Shown here: in pieces, positions 48,953 through 59,610 of the stretch
Layout: each line of letters begins with the position of its first letter
How positions within the stretch are numbered: the stretch's first letter is position 1
From: Verrucomicrobiaceae bacterium E54
GTDB lineage: Bacteria > Verrucomicrobiota > Verrucomicrobiia > Verrucomicrobiales > Akkermansiaceae
Reading direction: 5' to 3'
Assembly (NCBI GenBank): GCA_022548915.1
Contig: JAKZES010000004.1
Span: 1 to 64,000, forward strand
Length of the DNA: 64,000 nucleotides
The notes under the pieces: model-generated
What the model saw: the letters and a program-made list of their open reading frames with translations, nothing else
Told to the model about the DNA's origin: nothing
The model's database searches: none
Translations under genes and position numbers: made by a program

Positions 48953-49077
48953 AGCAGAGTTCACGCGCTTCTCATCACATAACCCATCTGTCCCATCCTT
49001 CATCCGCCGTTGCCCCGAACGAATTCTGCCACTGATCAGTTCCACCTTCGAAAATCAACATCCAACACTTCCCTATC

Positions 49078-49761
49078 ATGACTACCACCTCCCAATTTCT
49101 CCTGCGCTCCGCCATTGCCTCGCTCGCGCTTGCCGCCTCCAGCCACGCTGCCACGGTCTTCGTCACCAACGACAACGGCAACGCCGCTGACCTTGATGGA
49201 GCCGTCGCGACCACCGTGACACCGCTGACCCTGAGCGCTGGTGACGGCGGCGGCACGCTCAACGTCACCACCTTGTCAGTCCTTCAAGATGCCAAGGAGA
49301 ACAGTCTCGGAATGGACGGTAACTCTCTAGGAGTCGCTGGAGACAGGTTTGGAATAAATAATGGAAACTTTCAGACTTGGATTTTTTCCTTCGATCAAAC
49401 CCTCAGCTTTGATGGCGTGCAATTCATCGACGAGGTCACAAATACTAATCGAGATTCCATGTCCATTTCATCCAGTGCATGGGAAGGCCTTACCGGCGTG
49501 ACGGACGGCAGCAATTGGACCTTCGACAGCGTTACCGGCACGATTACGACCGGCGATGTGCCTTACTCGTCGACAGTCTATGATTTCACGGGTGCCGGCC
49601 TCGCAAACATCACTTCCGGCACCTCGATTACCATTGCTTTTGCGGGCGGCAACGGCGGCACCGGCCTCGAGAGCTTCACGGTCAGCGTGATCCCCGAACC
49701 CGGTTCGCTGGCGCTGATCAGTCTGGCAGGTCTGTCGCTCCTCGCCCGCCGTCGGCGTTAA
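49078..49761 (+). CDS. PEP-CTERM exoprotein, single shared module
   Basis: 227 residues. A signal peptide (SAIASLALAASSHA) is followed by the shared beta module (LTLSAGDGGGTLNVTTLSVLQ...LGMDGNSLGV) and the C-terminal anchor VIPEPGSLALISLAGLSLLARRRR. It is the minimal member of the local family: the module plus an exosortase anchor, with no other domain. A strong terminator follows. Confidence 0.88.
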   Translation: MTTTSQFLLRSAIASLALAASSHAATVFVTNDNGNAADLDGAVATTVTPLTLSAGDGGGTLNVTTLSVLQDAKENSLGMDGNSLGVAGDRFGINNGNFQTWIFSFDQTLSFDGVQFIDEVTNTNRDSMSISSSAWEGLTGVTDGSNWTFDSVTGTITTGDVPYSSTVYDFTGAGLANITSGTSITIAFAGGNGGTGLESFTVSVIPEPGSLALISLAGLSLLARRRR

Positions 49762-49787
49762 GGTCAGCGCAAATCTGCATTTCAAGG

Positions 49788-49821
49788 AAGCCGCTGCATG
49801 GTTTATGCGGCGGCTTTTTTT
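49788..49821 (+). terminator. Intrinsic terminator
   Basis: AAGCCGCTGCAT-GGTTT-ATGCGGCGGCTT (one mismatch in 12 pairs) is followed by TTTTT. It ends the PEP-CTERM gene. The ATG at 49805 used by the ORF track lies within its right arm, so the next gene must start later. Confidence 0.88.
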
Positions 49822-49858
49822 GACCCCGCTTCCATCGAATAAAACCCTCAATCATCGA

Positions 49859-52063
49859 ATGAGAAACTCACTCCACTTCATCATTGCCTCGCTTGCAATG
49901 ACCGCTGCCAGCCACGGCGACACGACCTTTTTGACCAACAACACCGCCTCCAAGATTCTTGCCCCCAATGAGGCGGATGCGGCGGCATTGGAAGGGGTTG
50001 GTGCCACAGATGTCACCGCCCTCACCCTGAGTAGCGATGATGGCGGCGGCACCCTCAATTTGACCACGAATTTAGTAACGGTGAATGCGGGCACTCCAAC
50101 CCTGGGCATGGATGGAAACTCAATGGGTGCCAACAACGACAAATGGGGGACCAACCAGATTTGGACCTTCACCTTCGATCAAACCCTCAGCTTCGATGGG
50201 TTTCAACTCTTTGACAGTAATCAAATTAAAGATAAAATGTCGATTTCATCGACTGCATGGGGTGGTGATACGGTGACCGACGGCAGCAACTGGGTATTCA
50301 CGCAGGCAGGTGGCGTCGGCACGATCACGACAGGCATTGTTCCGGCGGCCTCCACTGTCTATGATTTTACCGGTTCCGGCCTGTCCAATGTCGCTGCGGG
50401 CACTGAAATCACGATCGCATGGGTGGAAGGAAACGGTGCGGTCGAAATGGAGAGCTTCACGGTTGGCTCGGTCGGGGGAGGGGGCACGCCCAACCCCGCC
50501 ATCCAGTCCTTCACATCCAATGTCGCCAGCGCAACACCCGGTTCTTCGGTGACGCTCAACTGGAGCGCCTCCAACTACGACACGCTCGTCATCGAACCCG
50601 GCAGTATCGATGCCGCTGCGCTGAGCACGAACGGAAGCGGCAGCACGAGCGTCACGGTCAACGCGACGACCACCTACACCCTGACGGCCAGCAAGGACGG
50701 CAACGAGGCCACCCGCAATCTCGAAGTCACGGTGACGGAGTCGGTGGATAACAGCTCTCCCTCTCAAGTTTCGCTCTGGACGCAGTGGTACCGGCCAGTC
50801 GACCAGCCGGTCTTCTCCACCACGGACGGCAACAACCACGATGCGGTCATCTTCCACGAACCGACCGGATCCACCTACAAATACTACCTGATCGTCAGCC
50901 ATGAGCCCTCCAACGCCTTCCTCTGGGGCACCAACACCTTCTCATGGAACAGCGCCGACTGGACCCTGATCGAGGGCAACTACCAGATCAACGGACAGTA
51001 TGAATACGACGACGGCGTCAAAGTGGGCGACACCTACTACCTCTTCGAGGCCGGCAAGGTCCTCACCTACACCGGCGACCTGGTCAACTCGAGCGGCAAC
51101 TGGACCCAGGCCGGCACCTTCCCCTCGGGCACCTGCGACGACATCGGCGTCTTCCATGAAGACGGCGTCTTCCACATCTTCGGGGAGTATGGCAACTTTC
51201 CCTATGGACCGGATGGCACCAGCCTGTCCCACTACACTTCCACCACCGGCCTCGGAAACTGGACCCTGGTCGATGCCAAGGCTGTCGATCCCAATCCCGA
51301 TGGGGGCAATGCCAATGGCGTGGGCGACGCCACCATCATCAAGGTCGACGGCATCTACTATCTCTTCTGCGATTTGGAAACGCAGACCAATCCCTATCGG
51401 GTGATCGCCTGGTCATCGACTGACATCAATCAACCATTCACCTACCTCGGCATCGCCTTCGAACCCCGCGAGGGCGAAACCGACGACTGGGACAACTATC
51501 GGGTCCAGGACGCCGACATTCTTTACGTCCCCGAACTGAAGCGCTTCATCATGGTCTGCAACATGCGGGACCTTGACGGAAACCCGGGGCCCAACGCGAC
51601 ACGCGTCATCGGCACCTTCTACTCGAAGGTGACCGACGGCGGTTTCGATGCCTACCTCGAGGGCTTCCCGACTCTGGCTGGCCCCGATGCCCTCGTCGAT
51701 GCCGATCCCGACGGCGACGGAGCCACGAACGGCGAGGAATACGCCGGGGGCACCCTGCCCGATGATTCATCCAGTGTTCCGCTTCATCATTTTACCAGCG
51801 TCGAGGACAGCGCACTCGACTACCCGGCTCTGGTCTTCGACCGCATCAAGGTCGATCCCCAGGCAACCCGGACCGGCGAGACCAGCAACGCCGGCAGCCT
51901 CGATACCGGCGCGTTCTCCCCGGCTGCGGGTGTGGAAGTCCTCACCGGCCCGAGCGAGATCGGGGCCTTCTTCGAGAAGGTGACCTATCGTTCCACGACC
52001 CCCTGTGGAGCGGCGGACTCCCAGTTCCTTCGTGTGCGCACCACCATCGCTCCCACACCGTAG
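49859..52063 (+). CDS. Secreted five-bladed beta-propeller protein (GH43/GH117-like)
   Basis: 734 residues from the ATG at 49859 (MRNSLHFIIASLAMTAASHG signal). The shared N-terminal module is followed by an Ig-like domain (SFTSNVASATPGSSVTLNWSAS). The propeller segment has NHDAVIFHEPTGSTYKYYLIVSHEP, DDGVKVGDTYYLFEAG, CDDIGVFHEDGVFHIFGEY and GDATIIKVDGIYYLFCDL. Repeated D/F-x-Y-Y-L blades are typical of GH43, GH32 and GH117. The C-terminus DADPDGDGATNGEEYAGG is a calcium-binding-like segment. Substrate unknown; adjacent sulfatase and esterase genes suggest a modified polysaccharide. Confidence 0.72.
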   Translation: MRNSLHFIIASLAMTAASHGDTTFLTNNTASKILAPNEADAAALEGVGATDVTALTLSSDDGGGTLNLTTNLVTVNAGTPTLGMDGNSMGANNDKWGTNQIWTFTFDQTLSFDGFQLFDSNQIKDKMSISSTAWGGDTVTDGSNWVFTQAGGVGTITTGIVPAASTVYDFTGSGLSNVAAGTEITIAWVEGNGAVEMESFTVGSVGGGGTPNPAIQSFTSNVASATPGSSVTLNWSASNYDTLVIEPGSIDAAALSTNGSGSTSVTVNATTTYTLTASKDGNEATRNLEVTVTESVDNSSPSQVSLWTQWYRPVDQPVFSTTDGNNHDAVIFHEPTGSTYKYYLIVSHEPSNAFLWGTNTFSWNSADWTLIEGNYQINGQYEYDDGVKVGDTYYLFEAGKVLTYTGDLVNSSGNWTQAGTFPSGTCDDIGVFHEDGVFHIFGEYGNFPYGPDGTSLSHYTSTTGLGNWTLVDAKAVDPNPDGGNANGVGDATIIKVDGIYYLFCDLETQTNPYRVIAWSSTDINQPFTYLGIAFEPREGETDDWDNYRVQDADILYVPELKRFIMVCNMRDLDGNPGPNATRVIGTFYSKVTDGGFDAYLEGFPTLAGPDALVDADPDGDGATNGEEYAGGTLPDDSSSVPLHHFTSVEDSALDYPALVFDRIKVDPQATRTGETSNAGSLDTGAFSPAAGVEVLTGPSEIGAFFEKVTYRSTTPCGAADSQFLRVRTTIAPTP

Positions 52064-52269
52064 ACATGTTGCGATCCCTGAAACCAACGCGCCTCAAGGA
52101 GTCGAAACACCTCGAAGCTACCTTTCAAGTCAGCTTTTCGCAGCATCCGCAGACTGCGGGTGTTTCAGCGGCGAGCAGTGAGTTGGTCCCCACCGGCAGC
52201 AGTGGCGGTGGTCCGACCGTCCGGGCGACATTCAGCGGGCTTTCCTGTTTCCTGACTTCATTTCCATCC

Positions 52270-55200
52270 ATGCCTCGAATCTCGCTCTTCCTTTGCCTGC
52301 TGGCACTGTCGACTCTGTCGGCCCAGGGTCGGCCAAACATCATCATCTTCTTCACCGACGACCTCGGCTACGGTGATCTCGGTTGCTTCTGGCAAGACCA
52401 GCGCTCGGCCACGAAGAAGTTCGACACTCCGGCGCTCGACCGGATGGCCGCCGAGGGGGCGAAGCTGACGCATCACTATGTCGCCGCCTCGGTCTGTGCA
52501 CCGTCGCGCGCCTCACTGTTGACCGGCCGCCACCAGGGCCACTGCGAGGTCCGCAACAGCCAATTCGACAAGGCGCTCCCCGATAGCCACAACGTCGCAT
52601 CCGTTCTCAAGGCAGCCGGATACCGCACCATTCATATCGGTAAGGACGGTTTGTCCGGTGGGGAGGGATCCACCAATCTGACCGGGACCGGTTCGCAGAA
52701 TCTGGCCGCCCACCCCCTGGACCGGGGCTTCGACCGCTTCTTCGGCTACCTCTTTCACTCCGACGGCCATGAGCACTACCCGCGCAACGGGACGACCAAC
52801 AAAAGCGCCCACATCTACGACGATTACCAGCAGATCACCAATGCCTCGGTTGACCTCTACACCACCGACGCCTGGACCGCTTGTGCCAAGCAGGAGATCA
52901 TCAACGAGGCCACTGATGGCGATGACCAGCCGTTCTTTCTCTACATCGCCTACGATGCCCCGCACTTCAACATGCAGCGGCCCGCGGTGGCTTATCCGCC
53001 CATCGACAATGACGGTGACCCACTGACCGGGGGCATCCAATGGACCACCGCCACCGACGGATCGGGAAACGTCCGCTACGCCTCGACGGCCGACGGGACC
53101 GGCACCATCGACGGCTACACCCACCCCGACATTCCCTCCGCATGGGCGGCATCAGAAAAGCAGCACGTGGGCATGATCCGGCGCATCGACAATTCGGTCG
53201 CCGACATCCTCCAGACCCTCAAGGACCTGGGCATCGACAACAACACGATCTGCATCTTCAGCTCCGACAACGGGCCGCACAACGAGGGCAACAACCCGCG
53301 CACCTTCGAGTCCTTCGCCAACATGGAGGGCATCAAGCGCGACATGTGGGAGGCGGGAATCCGCGTGCCCACCATCGTTCGCTGGCCGGGCAACATTGCC
53401 GGAGCCACCGGCAACGAAGCCAATATTCACGAGATTGATTATCCCAGTGCACTTTGGGACTGGATGCCGAGCTTCTGCGAGATGGCCGGCGTGCCGGCTC
53501 CGGCCTGGTGCGACGGGGTGTCCCTGCTGCCCGCGCTGACAGGTAGCGGCACCCAACGTGACAAGGGATACCTCTACTTTGAATTTCAAAACAGCGGAAG
53601 CACCCCGGACTGGACCGAGTTCCCCAATCACCGGGGAGAGACCAAGGGTGAAATGCAGGCTCTGCGCATGGGCAATCACATGGGCGTCCGCACGGGCATC
53701 AGCACGGGCAGCGAGCCCTTCAAGATCTACGACGTCACCACCGATCCCGGGCAGGCCACGGACCTGGCGGGCAGCCTCCCCGAGCTCGCCGCCGAGATGC
53801 AGACCCTCGCCCTCACCGCGCGTCGTCCGGGCGGCGGTGTCAGTCGGCCATACGATGGTCTTGCGCTGCCTGCGCTATCGTTTGCCTACACCCTGACCTC
53901 CGGTGTCGACTGGAAGAGCTACACGGATCCCGGAGCCACCTGGCAATGGGTGCCCGAGTTCCGGGACCTGACGCCGACGGCCACCGGCACCACCACCAAC
54001 ATCAGCCTCGACGTGCGCCCGGCCGACGAACACTTCGGCATGCTCTACAGCGGATACATCGAGATCCCGACGTCAGGCAGCTACACCTTCCGCCTGGACT
54101 CGGATACCGGGGTCGACTTCTTCCTGCACGATGGCCACCTCATTGCCAACGATTACGACCACAGCCCCAGCGCCACATCGGTCGCCGTGAACCTCGAAGC
54201 CGGACTGCATCCCTATCGCCTCTACTACCGGCACGCCACGGGGGGGCGCAACCTTTCGCTCCAGTGGTCCGGGCCTGGTTTGACGCAACAGCCGGTGCCG
54301 GACTCCGCGCTCTTTGCGTCCACCCCGCAGCCGCTGACGGCAGTCGCAGATCTTTCCACTACGATCATCGGTCAATCCATACTCATCGACGTGCTGGCCA
54401 ATGACTTGGATGACGGCCTGCCTTCACCCATTTCCATCCAGAGCGTGGCCACCCCCGACTTCGGCACGGCAGGCATCGAAACCGGAAAGATCCGCTACAC
54501 GCCACCCGCGGGTTTCGAAGGCACCGCCGCTTTCAGCTACACCATCACCGACGGTGATGGCAGCGACAGCGCGACCGTGACAGTGGACGTGGCTCCGCAA
54601 CAACCGCCCAGCGCCGTCGACGACGAGGCCGCGACCAGCGGAAGTCTTTCGGGTCCGGGCGATCCGGTCACGATTCCGGTGCTGGCCAACGACAGCGACC
54701 CGGACGGTGGGCCTTCGCCGCTATCCATCAGCTCGGTGGGCGAGCCGATTGGTGGCAGCGTCGTCATTTCCGGAAATGACCTCGTCTACACCCCGGCCAG
54801 GAACTTCATCGGCACCGATGCCTTCCCTTACACGGTCAGTGACGGGGCCGCGGCGGCGACCGCCCGGGTGGTGGTCGAGGTCAGCGGACCAAGCCCGGGA
54901 AATTTGACCGCTTATTGGGATTTCGAGGGTGTGGACCCTTCCGATGTGACCGATTCCGTCAGCAGCGCGGTCGGCACGCTTGTCGGCTCGGCGGCGACGA
55001 ATGGCGCGGCCATCGCCCCGACGGGGTCGAATTCGCTCAATCTGCCAAGCTCGGGTTCGTATTTCGATGCCAACACCAATGGCGGACTGGGGGGCACCGG
55101 ATCGTTCACCGTGTTTGCCTTTATCCGACACACCGCCGACACCTTGGGAACCTTCTTCAACTACTCCCCGAGCCCCAACCAAGGCGGCAGGGACCTGCGC

Positions 55201-55977
55201 CTGTTTGTCATGGGCAATGGTGGCTACCGCATCGAAATGACTGCCGGCGCCTTCTTCGAGTTGTCGTCCACGGACTTTGATTTGAGTGACGGCAACACCC
55301 ATGCGGTGGCGGCCGTCTTCGACAGCTCGACAGGCGACAGCTTCCGGGACGTCGACCTTTATGTGGACGGCAAGCTGTATGACGTTCCGAGCGGCACCGA
55401 CCATATCGTCAATCTGCTGGCGGGTGGAAGCATCCAGATCGGCCGGGATCAGGTCGGTGCCAACAACCGACCCTTCGTCGGGCAGGTCGATGATGTGGCC
55501 GTCTACAATGAGGCCCTCAGCCTGGCTCAGTTGGATGATCTTGCAGCCCGGGGAGTCCCGGCAGCAGAACTGAACCTCTTTTCCATCTGGATGGCGAACC
55601 CCGACTTCGGATTGCCGGTGGAAGACCGCGCCTTCGGCGCCGACCCTGACGGCGATGCACTTGCCAATGGTCTGGAGGCCTGGTTCGGCACTCACCCCGG
55701 TGTGGCCAATGCAGGTCTGACCATCCTGATGACCGGCGCCAACGAAACGCGCATCCAACATCCGCAAAACCCGAATCCCCCGGCCAATTTGTCCGCCGGC
55801 TACGAGTGGTCGCCCGACCTCTCCGACTGGTTCCCGCCCGACGGGGTTTCAGGCCCGAGCAACGGCACGAAGGCCACCTCTCTCATGGAAACCACCGATG
55901 GAACCCGAACCATCACCATCACAACCACCCCGGAACTGGAGGCACTTTTCCTCCGGCTGGCGGTCACTCAAGAATAG
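52270..55977 (+). CDS. Multidomain secreted sulfatase
   Basis: 1235 residues from the ATG at 52270 (signal MPRISLFLCLLALSTLSAQG). The sulfatase domain has NIIIFFTDDLGYGDLGC (metal Asp pair) and the formylglycine site CAPSR near residue 76, then HIGKDG and SDNGPHNEGNN. A PA14 domain (about 540-680), two Ig-like VLANDxDPDGG-type repeats and a LamG domain follow. Desulfation of an extracellular sulfated glycan is likely, needing a formylglycine-generating enzyme elsewhere. Its leader contains a GC dyad (CCGCAGACTGCGG). Confidence 0.9.
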   Translation: MPRISLFLCLLALSTLSAQGRPNIIIFFTDDLGYGDLGCFWQDQRSATKKFDTPALDRMAAEGAKLTHHYVAASVCAPSRASLLTGRHQGHCEVRNSQFDKALPDSHNVASVLKAAGYRTIHIGKDGLSGGEGSTNLTGTGSQNLAAHPLDRGFDRFFGYLFHSDGHEHYPRNGTTNKSAHIYDDYQQITNASVDLYTTDAWTACAKQEIINEATDGDDQPFFLYIAYDAPHFNMQRPAVAYPPIDNDGDPLTGGIQWTTATDGSGNVRYASTADGTGTIDGYTHPDIPSAWAASEKQHVGMIRRIDNSVADILQTLKDLGIDNNTICIFSSDNGPHNEGNNPRTFESFANMEGIKRDMWEAGIRVPTIVRWPGNIAGATGNEANIHEIDYPSALWDWMPSFCEMAGVPAPAWCDGVSLLPALTGSGTQRDKGYLYFEFQNSGSTPDWTEFPNHRGETKGEMQALRMGNHMGVRTGISTGSEPFKIYDVTTDPGQATDLAGSLPELAAEMQTLALTARRPGGGVSRPYDGLALPALSFAYTLTSGVDWKSYTDPGATWQWVPEFRDLTPTATGTTTNISLDVRPADEHFGMLYSGYIEIPTSGSYTFRLDSDTGVDFFLHDGHLIANDYDHSPSATSVAVNLEAGLHPYRLYYRHATGGRNLSLQWSGPGLTQQPVPDSALFASTPQPLTAVADLSTTIIGQSILIDVLANDLDDGLPSPISIQSVATPDFGTAGIETGKIRYTPPAGFEGTAAFSYTITDGDGSDSATVTVDVAPQQPPSAVDDEAATSGSLSGPGDPVTIPVLANDSDPDGGPSPLSISSVGEPIGGSVVISGNDLVYTPARNFIGTDAFPYTVSDGAAAATARVVVEVSGPSPGNLTAYWDFEGVDPSDVTDSVSSAVGTLVGSAATNGAAIAPTGSNSLNLPSSGSYFDANTNGGLGGTGSFTVFAFIRHTADTLGTFFNYSPSPNQGGRDLRLFVMGNGGYRIEMTAGAFFELSSTDFDLSDGNTHAVAAVFDSSTGDSFRDVDLYVDGKLYDVPSGTDHIVNLLAGGSIQIGRDQVGANNRPFVGQVDDVAVYNEALSLAQLDDLAARGVPAAELNLFSIWMANPDFGLPVEDRAFGADPDGDALANGLEAWFGTHPGVANAGLTILMTGANETRIQHPQNPNPPANLSAGYEWSPDLSDWFPPDGVSGPSNGTKATSLMETTDGTRTITITTTPELEALFLRLAVTQE

Positions 55978-56076
55978 GACCTCGGCGGTTTTCTGAATCT
56001 GCGAAACGAATTGTCTCAAATCCACAAGCCACCGATGCCGAAGCAATCTGACCCCGATCCAAACAACCCACCTGCC

Positions 56077-59000
56077 ATGAAACGCAACCCAAAAATCCTG
56101 GTCTTCTCCACCCTCGCCTCGCTTGCGCTCACTGTCGCAAGCCACGCGGATACGACCTTCGTAACCAACACCTCCGGCAACGCGGCTGCGCTTGCGGGAA
56201 ACGGCGCGGGGACAACGACACCTTTGACCCTGAGCGCCGCCGATGGCGGGGGCACGCTTAACCTCACCACCGTGTCAGTCCTTCAAGATAATGCTGAAAG
56301 CGCACTTGGAATGGATGGCACTTCGGTAGGCGTCTTTAACGACAAATTCGGAATCAACAATGGCAACCCTCAGACGTGGATTTTCAGCTTTGATACAACC
56401 CTCAGTTTCAAAGGCTTCACCTTTGCAGACGAGAATGGCACGGGAGATACCATAACGATCTCCTCGAGCGCATGGACCAGCGATACGGTGACAAATGGTG
56501 CCAATTGGACCTTCAGTGGCGGCACGATTACAACCAACGGCATACCAGGCACTCCGACAGCCTATGATTTCAGCGGTTCCGGCCTTTCCAACATCGCTGC
56601 GGGAACGCAAATCACGATCGCATTCGGCTCCGGTAATGGTGGCGCTGCTTTGCACAGCTTCACGGTCGGCACGATCGCCGCCGACACCGACCCACCGACC
56701 CCCGACCCGATGACCTGGGCCAGCGTGCCGGCAGCCGTGAGTGACAGCAGCATCACCATGACGGCCACCACCGCGAGCGATACCAGCGGCGTGGAATACT
56801 TTTTTACCTGCACCTCCGGTGCAGGCAATGACAGCGGCTGGCAAAGCAGCCCGACCTACACGGATGAAGGCCTGAGCCCGAATACGACCTACACCTACAC
56901 GGTGAAAGCGCGTGATGCCGTCGGTCTTTACGAAACGGCAGCCTCGGACCCGGAGTCCGCTACCACCGACGCGCCGGACACGGCCAAACCCAGCCCCGAC
57001 CCGATGACCTTCGCGGTCGTTCCCACGGCGGCGGGTTCCTACTCGATCTCAATGACGGCCACCACGGCCACCGACGCCAGCGGCGTGGAATACTACTTCG
57101 CCGAAACCTCCGGAAATCTCGGGGGCAGCGACAGCGGCTGGCAGGACAGCCCGGAATACACGGACAACGGCCTCAGCCCCGACACCACCTACAGCTACAC
57201 CGTGACCGCGCGCGACAAGAGCGCCAACCAGAACCAGACCGCCGCGTCCACCCCGGCGGCCGAGGCCACCACCGACCCGGAGCCGGTGGAGCCCGTTCTG
57301 GTGGGCGGATTCGACGGGACCAATGACGTCGCCCTGCAGAGCCCCACCATGGCCAACACCACGGTGACGCTGAGCAGCACCACGGGTGCCATCGCAAACG
57401 CGGGCAACTTCCAAAGCAACAGCATTCTCTGGGGCACCACGGACCTCGACGTCGATCCCGTCGATACGAACTCGAAGGCGATCGTCCAGTTCGGTTCACC
57501 GTTCACGCTGACGCTGGTGGTGCAGAACAACAACTCCCTGGACCTTGCGCTGGATAAGATCCACTTCCGGGTGAAGAAGGACGTCAACAACGAGGGTCCC
57601 AACAAGGTGACCATCACCTACACGGCGGGTGCGCTGGGACCCGCCGGCGTCAGCACCGAGGTCACCATTCCCAACGGGGTGACCGGTCATGATGTGAGCT
57701 TCGGCGATTTCCTCGCCGACACGACCCTCGCCACCGGCGAATTCGCCTACTTCACCTGGTCGCCCGGTCCCCCCGAGAATCCCGCGGGCAACACCGGATT
57801 CCGGGTCGACAACTTCGCGGTCTCGGGAACGCTGACCATTTCGGACTACCTCTCCTGGGGCAGCGGGCAGAACTGGACACTTGGCGACCCCGGGACCGGC
57901 GAGCAGGAGGACTACGACGGAGACGGCCTCAGCAATGACACGGAGCGGATCTTCGGCCTGGACCCGGCGGATTCGAGTTCGGTGACCCCGTTCACGTCCC
58001 CCTTCGACCCCGCCGCCGGGACCTTCAGCTACACCCGGCGGAGCCCGTCACTCACGGGGCTGACCCACCAGATCTTCTATTCCACGGACCTCGACCAGTG
58101 GGAACTCGATGCCGGCGCCCTCCAGACGCCCGGCGCCCTGCTCAACGGTGTCGAGACCGTCGATGTCGCGCTGACGCCTGCCCTGCTCGACGAGCCCCGG
58201 CTTTTCGTCAGGGTCGCCGCACAACTGATCGTCCTCGGACCCTCACCCGAGCTGATCAGCCTGTGGGGCACCGGCAGCACCATCACCTTGAACTTCACCG
58301 AGGCGCTGAATGAAGGGACAGCGACCAACACCGAAAACTACACCGTGGAACTGGACGGGGGAGGCAGCATCACTGTCACCGGAGCATCGCTCAGCGAGAA
58401 CGGCAAGACGGTCACCCTGAGCCTGGGTTCCAGCCTCAGCTTGGCCAGCGCCTACAACGTGACGCTTGGCAATGTAACCGGCCCCAACGGCGAGCCGCTC
58501 GTCGGCGACAGCGTGGGGCAGTTCCAGACCTGGGACGACGACCCGAACGGGATCAAGGTCTTCATCCTCGCCGGACAGTCGAACATGGTCGGCTACGGGC
58601 GTGAGGGCAGTGGCGTCGACGTGAAGGGCACCCTGCGCTACCTCGCAAACAACGATGCCAGCTATCCGGAATACGCTTACAGCACCATGCTCGATACGCC
58701 CAGTGATCCCGCCAACAGCACCTGGGCCTCCCGCAGTGATGTCCGGGTCTGGTGGCTCGCCAACACCTCGGGGAATGACACCCTCGGCACCACCAACATC
58801 CGCAAGGGCGACCTGACGGTCGGCTTCGGCAAGGACGGCACCATGATCGGCCCCGAGTATGCCTTTGGCCAGGTTCTGGGCGACTTCTACGGCTCCAATG
58901 ATGTGCTCATCATCAAGACCGCCTGGGGTGGCAAGGCACTCGCCTCCGAGTTCCGCCCGCCCAGTGCCGTCGCCGACCGCGGCGGCGAAGTCGGGTTCTA

Positions 59001-59478
59001 CTATCAGGCCATCATCGATCAGACACGCCAGGCACTCGACAACCTCGACACCGAATTCCCGGACTGGAGCGGACAAGGCTACCAGATCGTCGGCATCGGT
59101 TGGCACCAGGGTTTCAACGACAAGGTCAACCCGGACTTCTCCGCCGAATACAAGGACAACCTGCCCGACCTGATCAGCGACCTGCGGGGGGAATTCGGCA
59201 AACCCGACCTGCCCTTCGCCATCGCCAGCAGCGGCATGACCGCGGCGCCGGTTGAGGCCTTCCCCTACTCCGGCTACTCACTGGTGGAAAAGGCGCAACT
59301 CTGGGTCGCCGGGGTGGCCCAACCCGCCGAGACCCAATCCAGCGATACCCGCCCCTTCTGGGAAGCGGTGGCGGATTCCCCGATGGACCAGGGCTACCAC
59401 TGGAACCAAAACGCCCGCAGCTACTTCCGGATCGGTCAGGCGCTGGGTGACGACATGGTGGACCTGCTGACGCCGTGA
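56077..59478 (+). CDS. Secreted sialate-O-acetylesterase-type protein with FN3 repeats
   Basis: 1133 residues from the ATG at 56077 (signal ends ASHA). The shared module, two FN3-like repeats and the same following beta domain as the 46313 protein occupy the first 600 residues. An SbsA-like Ig domain precedes the C-terminal SASA domain, which has FILAGQSNMVGYG (catalytic Ser near 833), AWGGKALASEF and GIGWHQGFND. SASA enzymes remove O-acetyl groups from glycans. It likely acts with the neighbouring sulfatase and GDSL enzyme. Confidence 0.85.
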   Translation: MKRNPKILVFSTLASLALTVASHADTTFVTNTSGNAAALAGNGAGTTTPLTLSAADGGGTLNLTTVSVLQDNAESALGMDGTSVGVFNDKFGINNGNPQTWIFSFDTTLSFKGFTFADENGTGDTITISSSAWTSDTVTNGANWTFSGGTITTNGIPGTPTAYDFSGSGLSNIAAGTQITIAFGSGNGGAALHSFTVGTIAADTDPPTPDPMTWASVPAAVSDSSITMTATTASDTSGVEYFFTCTSGAGNDSGWQSSPTYTDEGLSPNTTYTYTVKARDAVGLYETAASDPESATTDAPDTAKPSPDPMTFAVVPTAAGSYSISMTATTATDASGVEYYFAETSGNLGGSDSGWQDSPEYTDNGLSPDTTYSYTVTARDKSANQNQTAASTPAAEATTDPEPVEPVLVGGFDGTNDVALQSPTMANTTVTLSSTTGAIANAGNFQSNSILWGTTDLDVDPVDTNSKAIVQFGSPFTLTLVVQNNNSLDLALDKIHFRVKKDVNNEGPNKVTITYTAGALGPAGVSTEVTIPNGVTGHDVSFGDFLADTTLATGEFAYFTWSPGPPENPAGNTGFRVDNFAVSGTLTISDYLSWGSGQNWTLGDPGTGEQEDYDGDGLSNDTERIFGLDPADSSSVTPFTSPFDPAAGTFSYTRRSPSLTGLTHQIFYSTDLDQWELDAGALQTPGALLNGVETVDVALTPALLDEPRLFVRVAAQLIVLGPSPELISLWGTGSTITLNFTEALNEGTATNTENYTVELDGGGSITVTGASLSENGKTVTLSLGSSLSLASAYNVTLGNVTGPNGEPLVGDSVGQFQTWDDDPNGIKVFILAGQSNMVGYGREGSGVDVKGTLRYLANNDASYPEYAYSTMLDTPSDPANSTWASRSDVRVWWLANTSGNDTLGTTNIRKGDLTVGFGKDGTMIGPEYAFGQVLGDFYGSNDVLIIKTAWGGKALASEFRPPSAVADRGGEVGFYYQAIIDQTRQALDNLDTEFPDWSGQGYQIVGIGWHQGFNDKVNPDFSAEYKDNLPDLISDLRGEFGKPDLPFAIASSGMTAAPVEAFPYSGYSLVEKAQLWVAGVAQPAETQSSDTRPFWEAVADSPMDQGYHWNQNARSYFRIGQALGDDMVDLLTP

Positions 59479-59610
59479 CGGACCGCTCTCACCTCCACGC
59501 CGAGGCCGCTTCCGGGTCGTCCCATTGTGGGACTAGCCAGACGCCGGTCGACCGCGCTGCAATCGATCGGAAAGCGACCAGTCGAACACCCCCGTCCAAC
59601 GAAACACCCG

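Noticed and set aside
49805-49858. Start codon of the beta-propeller gene at 49805
   Set aside because: This ATG lies inside the right arm of an intrinsic terminator; the signal peptide starts at 49859.
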